From contig BFEA01000070.1 in NCBI GenBank assembly GCA_003427395.1, positions 2,360,513 through 2,383,451 on the forward strand: a stretch of 22,939 nucleotides of DNA, written 5' to 3'. Each line of letters opens with the position of its first letter. The first letter of the stretch is position 1. The notes beneath the pieces are model-generated. The model was given only the letters and a program-made list of their open reading frames with translations, was not told where the DNA came from and ran no database searches. The DNA comes from Chara braunii. Taxonomy: Eukaryota > Streptophyta > Charophyceae > Charales > Characeae. This document shows positions 14,906 to 22,852 of this stretch, in pieces. Position numbers and translations under genes: made by a program.

Positions 14906-15675
14906 TTGGGCCTGGTCCCACAATGAGCCATGATGGATTTACCTTGGCGCATTGGAGGATGATTTGTCAGCACACTGAGGCCAATGCCGATGGGGGCCAC
15001 AAGAGCAGGAGTGTGTTAAATCACAAGTCTGCTCCCTCTGCTCAATTCCACTGTGCTTTACAGGTTCCTTCGCCTGTCTTTTCTTGGAATGTCCACTGGA
15101 CCTGCCGCACATTGGGTGCGGTGGCCGCTAAGACTACCACCAAACGGGCAGGCTTGGGGGAAGTGGTGGTTTGAAGGGCCGTTGCATTTCAGTCTCTCTT
15201 AGTGAACTTAACATTTTGCATAGCCTGACTATCAGCCACGCATGGAAGGTATTTGTGGCCGGTGTGCATCGCTTGGCAGAGGTTTCTGTCAAGGCCTGCA
15301 CATATTGCTGGTTGCCACGATTTACTCAGACTCATGGTGGTTCAAGCAATGTAAATGGTGGGTGACACTGGGTGTTGTATTGACTCTGCGTACCGCAGTA
15401 GTTGTTGCAACTATTTTCTTGTGAAGTCTATCTCCATATGAGTACTCACTGTGGACAGGAGCAACTCACCTATGTCCTTTCTGAGGACACCATCTTCAAC
15501 ACCGTGGGAAGATGACAAACAGGCTTAGGGTTGTCAAAGATGCGTATTCATGCTATAGAGGTCTTATGAAAGGCAGTGTGTTAATGATTATACCTCAGGG
15601 TTTTGTTAATAGACACATTTAGAAAAAGCCTAGAAAACTGGTTGAAGTCAGTGAAGTACTGGTGGTTTAAGTCGT
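14906..15675 (+). other. Unassigned, non-repetitive stretch with short open frames
   Basis: One of the least repetitive parts of the window. Plus frames end at 15174, 15365 and 15424; a short frame near 15438-15512 reads MSTHCGQEQLTYVLSEDTIF. CTGTGCTTTACAG at about 15051-15063 resembles a 3' splice acceptor. The stretch may hold exons of an intron-rich gene or a decayed element. TACTGGTGGTTTAA at 15658-15671 matches the ends of the TTAA-flanked family at 19.2-20.7 kb. Confidence 0.3.
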
Positions 15676-15930
15676 TGTATCACTGATGGCAGGTACTGAG
15701 GTGGCTGCACGTGTAACTGTTGTTGTGATCGTATCAGCACTGCTAGTTCCTAAAGTAATAGTTGTGCTCCGATCCACAAGACGATATATGTATATGGGTG
15801 TAGGGGGGCAGGGTTGATAAGTCGCTGAATGATTGATGGCAGATATTGAAGGGGTTGCACATGTAAGTGTTGTGTTGCCTTGATCCACAAGGTGGCATTA
15901 CGTATATGGGTGTATGGGGGCAGGGTTCGT
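15676..15930. repeat. Imperfect tandem pair, about 105-145 bp
   Basis: GATGGCAGGTACTGAGG (15684) and GATGGCAGATATTGAAGG (15835) start two units that share GGTTGCACATGTAAGTG-type, GATCCACAAG and GTATATGGGTGTA-GGGGGC blocks. The first unit has about 40 extra bases. Minus frames with a PCPPTPIY-like peptide in both units show that the repeat is translatable but nothing more. Confidence 0.8.
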
Positions 15931-16298
15931 TGCGCGCCATCGTATTTTGTGCTTCAGCACAGATGAGCAGCCCCACCTGAAAAGTTTGGTGGTCTGAGAC
16001 CCGCGTAGCACAGAGCTTAGCATCACAGCATTTTAAGTTGCTAAAGCTACTAGCTCCACTGACACATCACGAATCACAGCTGCTCTTTAGGAACATCTTT
16101 TTAAAGCATCTCTGAGCGCAGATTTCGACGTGATGGCCTGCCTAGTAGAAGGAAGTCTTGGTGCATGCCCACGATAGAACATTCTGGAAGAATCTGTGCA
16201 TATTTATGGTCAGATTCAGTTGGAAAGCTCCTACCGGTAGTAGGTATGAGTATGCCCTTATTGAAGGCTGGCGTTCTGTGGAGACAATAGTCGTCTGA
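15931..16298. other. Unassigned stretch with a solo transposon terminus
   Basis: No gene. TGAGTATGCCC followed by TTA at 16247-16260 is a lone end of the family at 4316-5857; no left partner was found within this stretch. Confidence 0.45.
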
Positions 16299-16320
16299 GC
16301 AGTATATATATATATACTGC
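16299..16320. repeat. Perfect 22-bp AT palindrome
   Basis: GCAGTATATATA followed by TATATACTGC, fully self-complementary. It could extrude as a cruciform or act as a TATA-like site, but no transcript start can be tied to it. Confidence 0.8.
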
Positions 16321-16388
16321 TTTGGGCGAAAGGCGCCACCGCATTGCGAAAGGGTGGGTAAGAATTCTATCGTAAACTACCCAGCCCA

Positions 16389-16465
16389 GGTGGCTGAATA
16401 GCACACATGTAACTCTTGACAAGCAGGTCATGAGTTCGAATCCTGATAGAATGAGATGGATACAA
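16389..16465 (+). mobile_element. tRNA-like SINE head or tRNA relic
   Basis: GGTGGCTGAATAGCACACA resembles an A-box region and GAGTTCGAATCC (16433-16444) is a good B box, spaced about as in a tRNA. The anticodon and T stems do not pair properly, so no functional tRNA is possible. It differs from the SINE family at 1085 and lacks that tail. Confidence 0.5.
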
Positions 16466-17108
16466 TAAGATTAGGGTTTACTAACTTGTAGCCTAAGAAC
16501 AAAAGTAAAGTTTTTGAAAGAGTGTCACAGGTACCGGAAATGCATCCAACTATATGATCATCAAGAATGTCCTTGTCTTTCTATCTAGGTAGCTGTTTCT
16601 TTGGGACCTCTGGGTTAGCTATGATTACATAGTACATCTAAGTCAACATTCAGCCTAAAAGAAAATGTTGGGATTGTATGATCAGTCATGGCAGGAACCT
16701 GGTCTGCAAGGTGGAGTACATATGTCTTGGAGTCAATATTTTGAACTAAATTGGAAATAATTTTAGACATCCCGTAAACAAAAGTGTGTGTACTGTGACA
16801 AGAACCCGATGCCTGGGCCCCACTTAGCGTATTTGCCAAGGTTAGATGATTGCTGTCAATTAACATTCTCGATATCCGTACTCGACAACAGAAAAAGTGT
16901 CTGACCAGATTGTACTCAACTACCAAATAATTCTGGTGAGGCCCTGGCCCCACCATGGCCCCTTTTTTGTGGTGCGATGGATGCCATCATGATAATTATC
17001 AGAATTCCTAGAGAAGATCCCACAAAACAGCCAGGCTGTCTCCAGAACAGATGGTGTGGCAATGCAATAAATGACAGAATGTCCGTGCCTCACTCTTGTT
17101 GTTATAAA
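16466..17108. other. Unassigned stretch with a 113-codon minus-strand frame
   Basis: A minus frame from 16956 to 16615 has balanced composition and no low-complexity run; no domain recognised. No other feature supports a gene. It could be an exon, a relic or chance. Confidence 0.3.
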
Positions 17109-17130
17109 CGTACCACCAGTACTTGGCCCA

Positions 17131-17191
17131 GCTATCCGCTGCAGAAGGTAATGTATTGGACTGCAAATCCACGAATGATGGTTTGAATCCG
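17131..17191 (+). pseudogene. tRNA-Cys(GCA)-like, mitochondrial type, 5' half damaged
   Basis: The anticodon arm TTGGA-CTGCAAA-TCCAC gives anticodon GCA. The T arm GATGG-TTTGAAT-CCGTC pairs in five positions, and CTTAGCCT gives the 3' acceptor strand. AATGTATTGGACTGCAAATCC is the plant mitochondrial trnC pattern. The 5' acceptor strand (GCTATCC or a one-base shift) and the D stem do not pair well, so it is probably non-functional. Confidence 0.65.
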
Positions 17192-17252
17192 TCCTTAGCC
17201 TACTTACTCGGCAAGTTGACCAAGTTGAGTTTCTGAAGAGATTGATGTTGCC

Positions 17253-17326
17253 TGTTTAGAAGTGGATTCGAACCACTGGCACAAGGATTTTCAGTCCTTC
17301 GCTCTAACCAACTGAGATACCTAAAC
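17253..17326 (-). tRNA. trnF: tRNA-Phe(GAA), plant-mitochondrial type
   Basis: 74 nt on the minus strand. Acceptor GTTTAGG pairs with TCTAAAC (one G-T). Anticodon arm AAGGA-CTGAAAA-TCCTT pairs perfectly with anticodon GAA. T arm AGTGG-TTCGAAT-CCACT pairs perfectly, and A is the discriminator. The D stem TCTC/GAGC has one mismatch (T10-C25). It is much closer to plant mitochondrial trnF than to nuclear (GCGGGGATAGCTCAG) or plastid (GTCGGGATAGCTCAG) forms. No CCA is encoded. Whether it is transcribed in the nucleus is unknown. Confidence 0.85.
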
Positions 17327-17590
17327 AAAAACAAAATGAAACTATGTTCAATTCATGAAGTAGAAACGTTTCTAATGGGATGAATTTGGGCGCTCCTGTA
17401 GTGGGCCGCACGTTTCCTAAAATTGTCGCTCGTTTACGGGCCCGACTTCAGGAAGTACTCGTGGTTTCTTTTCTTTTATAGAAAAGAAGAATAGCATAGA
17501 TTACCCTCTCGCAAGGGAATGAACTTCCCTCCTAAATGGAGAACAATGGGCTACGCCTATCGAGTGAATTGGGTTCCCCTCCATGCCCGT

Positions 17591-17889
17591 ACTACCTCAT
17601 GGCAAAATCCCACCACCTGACTACCCTCCCCTGAGCCCCTCCAAACTAAGGGCATTTTCTACCTATCCACTAGATAAAGAGAGAAACCAAACCCCATCCC
17701 ACAGATGTTGCCCTGCTTCCATCCACAGAATGGCAGGATCATCAACCATTACCAGCATGCAGTGGTCAGTGATTGAACACCCCATCAAACAAATGATGAG
17801 GGACATGACCGGCTTGTTGGACTGCAAGTGCTTTTTTTCCCCTTCGTTTTCTTTTCTTTTAAAAAAAGGGCGGCAGTCATGAGATATAT
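17591..17889. other. Unassigned stretch
   Basis: C-rich ordinary sequence, no gene recognised. GGACTGCAAGTGCTTT (17819) is echoed as GGACTGTAAGTGCTTT (17930). Confidence 0.4.
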
Positions 17890-17935
17890 CCACAGGTGAC
17901 CAGCCCCAGGTAATTCGAGATTATTATGGACTGTA
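17890..17935 (-). mobile_element. SINE tail fragment
   Basis: GACCAGCCCCAGGTAATTCG is the complement of the SINE 3' block CTGAATTACCTGGGGC with small changes. No tRNA-like head is found adjacent, so only the 3' part is present. Confidence 0.5.
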
Positions 17936-17999
17936 AGTGCTTTCATCTCCTCCAATTGCCATTTGTAACCAGCCATCTTTGCCACGGTTGTTATCCCTT

Positions 18000-18170
18000 T
18001 TTTTTCTTTAAAAAAAAAAAACAAAAAAAAACACCTCTTGCGGGTGCTAGGGGTGTGTTGGATGAGCAATCACCTACAGCAACCGAAGGGAGGCTCCATC
18101 TATTGATGGGGAGCATCACCTGCTGGAAAACGAGTCCAGCATCCCATATACAACATGGAATTGTCTGAGG
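18000..18170 (+). repeat. T/A homopolymers and dispersed stem-loop repeat (copy 4)
   Basis: T(8)-C-TTT-A(12)-C-A(9) at about 18000-18031, then GGCTCCATCTATTGATGGGG, AGCATCACCTGCTGG, AAAACGAGTCCAGC and ATCCCATATACAAC, homologous to 14176-14262. Confidence 0.68.
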
Positions 18171-18868
18171 AAAACAAAGAGGTCTGCCAGCATTGATTGT
18201 GCTGGAATCCAGGGGATTATCTTACCTGATCTTAGAGGAAGAACATTGTCCCACATAAACCGCTATCTATTGGAAGGGACACAGTGCAGCGCAGTCTCCC
18301 ATGTCTACACCCTTGCCCATGCCATTTTACCGTCCCCAACACTCCCTTTTGTGACCGCTTCACAGGCTTATCTCCCACGTCTCCCACTAATGCCCCTGTC
18401 TGTGCCTGTCATGTCAGCACCAGACTGATGGCAGGTTGGTCTTGTGGCCCGACCTCACACGGGGAAGGTGCTTTCTCAGGTGGTCGTATCCCCCTTCTCA
18501 TCCACCCTTGCCACACAACTAAGCACACTCTTGCATGCCAGAGCAATCGAGTATATGTGTCAGTCAATGCAGTTCATAAAGAGAAGCTATGGCGGAAAAA
18601 TGGTTGACCTCATAGACTTAAGGTGGAGGACCATTAATACTGCAATTCAGTAATGCTTGGGGCCTTGGGCTAAATAATACCTGCTAGGCTCACAACAGCC
18701 AAATAGTGCAAGGAAAGTGCGATTGCGGTTGTGGGCAAAAGTAAGGCTGGGCCTGCTTGATGTTGGACTGCATTTTGTGGAAAAAGGATGACAAATGAGA
18801 AATCAAGTTTCCGTATATCGATCACAGGTGGCACAGTTGAGTATTGTGCTGACTTTTGTAATCTCACC
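18171..18868. other. Unassigned stretch
   Basis: About 700 bp of non-repetitive sequence. Overlapping plus frames of 60-107 codons (18246-18653) show no domain. No splice-bounded exon is convincing. Confidence 0.4.
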
Positions 18869-18995
18869 CGCTGAAATTTCTCCAGATAAGAGCAGGTATA
18901 ATATAATCTGAACCCAGAGCAAAGGTTGTGTNCGCTGAAATTTCTCCAGATAAGAGCAGGTATAATATAATCTGAACCCAGAGCAAAGGTTGTGT
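18869..18995. repeat. Two identical 63-bp copies joined by one N
   Basis: CGCTGAAATTTCTCCAGATA...GGTTGTGT occurs at 18869-18931 and 18933-18995 without a difference, with a single N at 18932. Overlapping contig ends joined through a placeholder would give exactly this, so the duplication is probably not real. Confidence 0.85.
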
Positions 18996-19196
18996 ATTTA
19001 CTAGTTAGTAGTTTCCGGGAAAAAAATAATAATTGTTGCGGAGGATGACATTACAAACAACTTCTGCCTGAGGATCATCTCGAAATTCCCAAGCGAATTG
19101 AAGATAAAACTCGTCAGAAATGAAATAGAAAATTAGAATTGAACTACGTCAATGGAAGTACTCCTTGGAAACCCCTTTGAACACGTCGTATACCCC
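18996..19196. other. Unassigned A/T-rich spacer
   Basis: No gene or repeat recognised up to the first TTAA-flanked element. Confidence 0.4.
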
Positions 19197-19514
19197 TTAA
19201 ACCGCTGGTACATGCAAAACTCGGAGGCGGTGCGCGGCCAGGCCCGCCGTTGCACCAAAAAGGGGAAACTACGCGGGAGTCACAAAAATAACTTAAAATT
19301 GCACTGTGGCAATGTCTAGAACCCAGGTTTCTGGCCAGGTAGGGTGCCCGGAGTGCAATTGCAAACTGTATCTTGCCCCATTATGATAGTGCAATTCTAA
19401 CTCGTTTTTGTGACTCTACTGAAGTTACCCCCCCAAAAAGTGGGCGGCCTCCAAAGTGGTGCCGGTTTCATGCTGACACCCGCGGGGCCGATATGTGGTG
19501 CACTGGTGCTTTAA
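19197..19514. mobile_element. TTAA-flanked foldback (family D), element 1
   Basis: TTAA-ACCGCTGGTAC at the left and GCACTGGTGCT-TTAA at the right. Inner arms pair GAGTCACAAAAATAACTTA with TAACTCGTTTTTGTGACTC-like sequence, plus AAATTGCACT with AGTGCAATT. Arm length is about 130 bp with indels; the loop is around 19320-19380. CCTTTGAACAC also occurs just outside both ends. TTAA at both boundaries is the integration pattern of piggyBac-type elements. No transposase. Confidence 0.7.
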
Positions 19515-19742
19515 GAACCTTTTGAACACCCTCAATGCTTTTCATGAAAGATAGACAGTTCCGTTGCATTATTCAAGTGCAGCATGGCACTGTTTCTTTT
19601 TTTTGTTTTTTTTTTTGTTTTTGCAATTTTTATCGTTGTTCCTCTAGTTATACAGAAATCTGGATAATAAATCCCCTTGGATAATTCAGCTGGATTATCT
19701 GGGCAGATTTGATATGCCACCTGTTATCTATATGTCTTCATT

Positions 19743-20324
19743 AAACCACCAGTACTTCGACCATTCCCTTGCCGAGCCTAGAAATGCCCTGCGCGCCCAA
19801 AAACAACCACCTGGGGCCTCAAGCCCACATGCCATCTGGATAGGATAGTGTAGTTGTGACAGTGGGGGACCTCTAGCAACCGTGGACAGTATTTGATATG
19901 GACTGTGGGATGATACATCCGGCCTTTTAGGGCAGGGAGCCCTAAGGCTCCCGTTTTCTCATTGGTTTTTCATTGCTTTAGGGGTCCCGTGCGAACTGCA
20001 GGAAGAGGAAAAGCCGTGCAATATACTACTTCAAAAAAAAATAGATAGTATCCTACACAGCCTTGACTCTACCTCCAGTTCGCACGGGACCCCTAAAGCA
20101 ATGTAAAACCAATGACAGAACAGAAGCCTTAAGGCTCCATGCCCTAAAAGGAGGGATGTATCATCCCACCGTCCATATCAAACACTGTCAATGGTTACTA
20201 GAGGTCGCACACTGTCACAACTATACTATCCTATATCCAGATGGCATGTGGGCCGAAGCCCCTGGTGTTTCTTTTTGGCTGGCTCCACCAAGATGAATGC
20301 CTGGGAAACGAGCTGGTGTTTCAA
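19743..20324. mobile_element. TTAA-flanked foldback (family D), element 2: near-perfect long palindrome
   Basis: TTAAACCACCAGTAC begins the left side and CTGGTGTTTCAA ends the right side. From about 19800 to 20034 the left arm matches the complement of 20042-20275 with only scattered changes: CATGCCATCTGGATAGGATA, AGTTGTGACAGTG, TTTGATATGGAC, GGGATGATACATCC, GCTTTAGGGGTCCCGTGCG and CGAACTG each have exact or near-exact partners. The loop is only about 10 nt (A-rich). A transcript would fold into a hairpin of about 230 bp. Frames inside are palindrome by-products. Confidence 0.85.
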
Positions 20325-20325
20325 T

Positions 20326-20517
20326 CCACCAGTATTTTCGAGGCACTTTTTCCCGGGGCTCAAAATGCCCTGCGCACCGAAATAAAAAACGAACTGGCGC
20401 AGGCCTCCTTTCAGCTGACACCGCCAGGCATTTTGCTCCGGTAGACTGACCCTTGACAGTTATGGCCACAGCACCCCACGTTGGAGAAAAATGGCTGGGA
20501 AATGTACTGGTGGTTTA
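20326..20517. mobile_element. TTAA-type foldback (family D), element 3
   Basis: CCACCAGTATTTTCGAGG at the left and GGGAAATGTACTGGTGG-TTTAAA at the right. Inner pairing includes CTGCGC with GCGCAG and loose GCAGGCCTCC blocks. Its left half is a direct repeat of 19748-19805 (ATGCCCTGCGC shared), so elements 2 and 3 descend from one sequence. The left TTAA is lost (TTTCAATCC). Confidence 0.55.
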
Positions 20518-20673
20518 AAGCACCAGTACACCAGACATTGGCCTGCGGGTGTCAGCACGAAGGCCGCCGATTGTTCTTCTTCAACGGTGCCCCATGCTGC
20601 GTGCCCCTTCGAGTTTTGCTTGCGGCGACAAAAACTTTCTGCAAGGCTGGGGCCGTGTACTTGCTGTTTAAGT
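20514..20673. mobile_element. TTAA-flanked foldback (family D), element 4
   Basis: Starts TTTAAAGCACCAGTACACC, sharing its TTTAAA with element 3, and ends CCGTGTACTTGCTGTTTAAG. Its left arm GACATTGGCCTGCGGGTGTC is the complement of 19475-19500 in element 1 (TGCTGACACCCGCGGGGCCG), which confirms one family. The interior retains CGAAGGCCGCCGATTG. Confidence 0.6.
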
Positions 20674-20835
20674 AAAATAAGCAGAGGCTTGAGAGATGTA
20701 GTCCATGCAGGGTTTTGGAAAACTGACCGTGGGCCATTCCAACATCGATGGCGGCCAGGAGGCCCAAAAACTTTGCAGCGCATAAAAAATTGTGCTGCAT
20801 TTGGCAGAGCACAATAGAAACTCATGCCGTGCCAC
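20674..20835 (-). other. Unassigned; minus frame with faint element-like look
   Basis: The minus frame 20812-20552 has a stretch around AKFLGLLAAIDVGMAHGQFS with a hydrophobic-Gly-Leu pattern, but no motif is decisive and its C-terminal part runs into element 4. No gene is claimed. Confidence 0.2.
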
Positions 20836-20935
20836 ACACTGTGGGACCAGGCCGTGGCCTGACCCCACAGGCCGTGTGCTGTTCCAGTCCAGTCCAGTCC
20901 TGCCCGGTACCACTGTCGGTACCAGTCCAGTCCAG
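20836..20935. repeat. GC-rich hairpin and (CCAGT)n
   Basis: GTGGGACCAGGCC (20849) pairs with GGCCTGACCCCAC around a short loop, with flanking GCCACACA and GTGTGC. Then CCAGT units occur three times at about 20884 and three times at about 20922, separated by GGTACCACTGTCGGTACC, itself an inverted repeat. Confidence 0.75.
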
Positions 20936-21008
20936 TCTGTCTGCTGGGGGTATACCCCAGCTGTTGTCTGTTTTCGATTCATTCTTCATTCTGCACATCT
21001 TGGAGTAG

Positions 21009-21164
21009 GTGCGTGTTGAGTCCGCGTCGGAGCTGGAAGATTGTACCAGGCAGTGCCACATGATGCGAAAATATGGTTTGGGTGTGGTGGACCCTGACTT
21101 ATTTTTAGATGGAAAAATGTTTCGGGTTCTGTTCAAGGATCCTCATCGGGATGATTTTGTGCGG
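21009..21164 (+). CDS. Candidate exon of an unknown gene
   Basis: A frame of 52 codons lies between stops at 21006 and 21165, with charged and hydrophobic residues well mixed (for example YGLGVVDPDLFLDGKMFRVL). It has no repeat or low complexity. It follows a pyrimidine-rich tract ending in TTGGAGTAG, a possible 3' splice site, and ends near GT dinucleotides (GTGCGG, GTAGGC) that could be donors. I recognise no family. Limits and exon status are inference. Confidence 0.35.
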
Positions 21165-21250
21165 TAGGCAGGTTCTGTTGAAGGCTAGTGAAGATACTGT
21201 CATTCTTTTGGGTTGGGTGTTTTGGGCACTGAACTCAGCAGGCACCCTAA

Positions 21251-21535
21251 GAGGAGGCTTTTGAGATCAAGAGAATATGCACCGACTGTTTCCCTAGTAT
21301 TCTTTTGAAGATTGCTCTCAAGATGCGATGCATGGCATATGCACACAATACTACAGTGTTGCATACTATCATGTCTACTGCATCTGATCATGTCTTCTGT
21401 GTGGGCTTTCCTGATGTGCTACATATAAAAGATCTAGCCTTGGCTAGTTTTGGTGAAGGTCTGACTCAGCGTCCCTCATATGATGATGATGATAATGATG
21501 ATAAAGATTATAACGGTGGACTTTTGCTGATCTGA
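21251..21535 (+). CDS. Candidate last exon of an unknown gene
   Basis: Open for 94 codons to TGA at 21533. The first part is balanced (FEIKRICTDCFPSILLKIAL, then HVFCVGFPDVLHIKDLALAS). It ends in an acidic run from the GAT repeats (YDDDDNDDKDYNGG). The stop TAA at 21248 separates it from the upstream frame in another phase; an intron of about 90 bp with acceptor near CTAAGAG would join them. No start codon near the 5' end is convincing. No known domain. It may instead be a decayed element. Confidence 0.35.
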   Translation, partial: EEAFEIKRICTDCFPSILLKIALKMRCMAYAHNTTVLHTIMSTASDHVFCVGFPDVLHIKDLALASFGEGLTQRPSYDDDDNDDKDYNGGLLLI

Positions 21536-21830
21536 TAAAAAATGCTGCTGATGATGACACTCTAGAATAAAAAATATGAGATAGCATCTCTAGCTTCCTA
21601 CTCCTTGAGCAACACCTAGCCCTTCCTATACCCGTCATAACATTCCAAAACTCCCAAAAACCATGCCATCCTTTTTTTTTCATATGATGATGATGATGAT
21701 GATGATGATGACACTCAAAACTATTGAGAACTTTTGCTATATCAGCAATCTGGCATCATCATCCTTGACCGACACCTATCCTTCCTCCTACACCAGACAT
21801 ACCATCCAGAGACAATGCCATCCTAGCCAA
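21477..21830. repeat. Diverged tandem pair (about 200 and 150 bp) with (GAT)n
   Basis: TCATATGATGATGATGAT begins both units (21477, 21679). Both contain ACTTTTGCT, a CATC-rich block, TTGA-C-ACACCTA, CCTTCCT-TAC and end ATGCCATCC. GAT repeats differ in length between units. The first unit contains the end of the 21251-21535 frame, the second does not keep it open. Confidence 0.7.
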
Positions 21831-22833
21831 CATCAGCCGTAGCTATCCTGTTCTCGCTACGGAGACTATACATGGACCCATAGGTTGTCATGGCAGCACC
21901 CCCCAGTTCGCCACTGGATTGTCTTCCTCCCTTGACTAGTCCCCAGATCTACAAGACCTCACGCTCCTGCTGCTTGCAGGTCAAAGAGCAAAGCCCCAGC
22001 ACCGGCCAGCGTGGTTCTGGGACTGGCAAACCAGCAGGAGCACAACAAAACAGCCCTGCGGATGTCCGTCCGGGTTCCATCGTCTCTAAAATCGTATGTC
22101 CCACATAAAAGGAAACAACATGTTGCCCAGAATTGCAGAAACCAGAATGCTTAATATAACATCATCTAATGATAAGCTTAGTTAGTCATCTCAGAGATTC
22201 CCCCCCTTCTCTCCTCCTTTCCTCCCTGCCCGATTGCTGCCTCCGCCGATGATGATGTCCCATAGGTAGTCCATCCCTATCGGCCCCAACAAGGACCAGT
22301 CACCACTTTCCCCCCTGCTGGCCCCAGAGACATCCAGTTCCCACCCAAGGAATGCATGTGTCTCTCCTTTACCCTAATCTGCCCCCGCTTGGGTTTGATT
22401 CCCAGCCCCAGAATAGAGTACTCCTCATAATCTGCCCATACTCCCTCCAGGTCGTTCGCTACCCACCTTGTGCAGACCCTGCAGAGCAGAGCTCTCCCCT
22501 TCTATCATTACCTTTACCCTAGGAATTTTAGATAAATATTTTTGACGAGAAGGAATTAAATCTGAAACTAGAAAACAGAAAATTAATGGTAATGATCATC
22601 TTTCAGATAATTAGGTATAGAATCTATAGATTCTAATGCTATTTGTTGCAAGGAAGCAGATGTGACACACCTGAGTCAGATTGAAAGAAATGAACAAGTA
22701 ATTATATAGGAATTTTAGGTGTGAAAAGATACCATTCAGATTTAAAACGAGATTATGGGATTTAAAGATAAGGATGATTGGAGATATTCATTAAAAATTA
22801 TTAGTATGAATTATAATCGAGTCACAGTGTGCG
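21831..22833. other. Unassigned kilobase
   Basis: C-rich first part with pyrimidine tracts (22200-22225), then A/T-rich from about 22510. One plus frame of 72 codons (21890-22108) has no domain. No repeat shared with the rest of the window and no RNA gene seen. Confidence 0.45.
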
Positions 22834-22852
22834 CGCGCGCTAGAGAGAGAGA

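Larger units (their letters stand above)
17109..17590. other. Probable nuclear insert of mitochondrial DNA
   Basis: Holds the two tRNA sequences described separately, both closest to plant-type mitochondrial tRNAs, in opposite orientation about 60 bp apart. The following 250 bp contain several compact stems (CCCTCTCGCAAGGG, CTTCCCTCC-TGGAG) and no repeat found elsewhere in the window, as expected for organelle spacer. Limits are approximate. A short plus frame at 17380-17481 is not identified. Alternatively the tRNAs could be nuclear relics of organelle type transferred separately. Confidence 0.6.

Noticed and set aside
16299-16320. TATA promoter
   Set aside because: The AT palindrome has no supporting upstream element, start site or gene downstream.
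16389-16465. Functional tRNA gene
   Set aside because: The B box is good but anticodon and T stems do not pair.
20552-20812. Retrotransposon protein fragment on the minus strand
   Set aside because: A hydrophobic-Gly-Leu pattern alone is not enough, and part of the frame lies in a foldback element.
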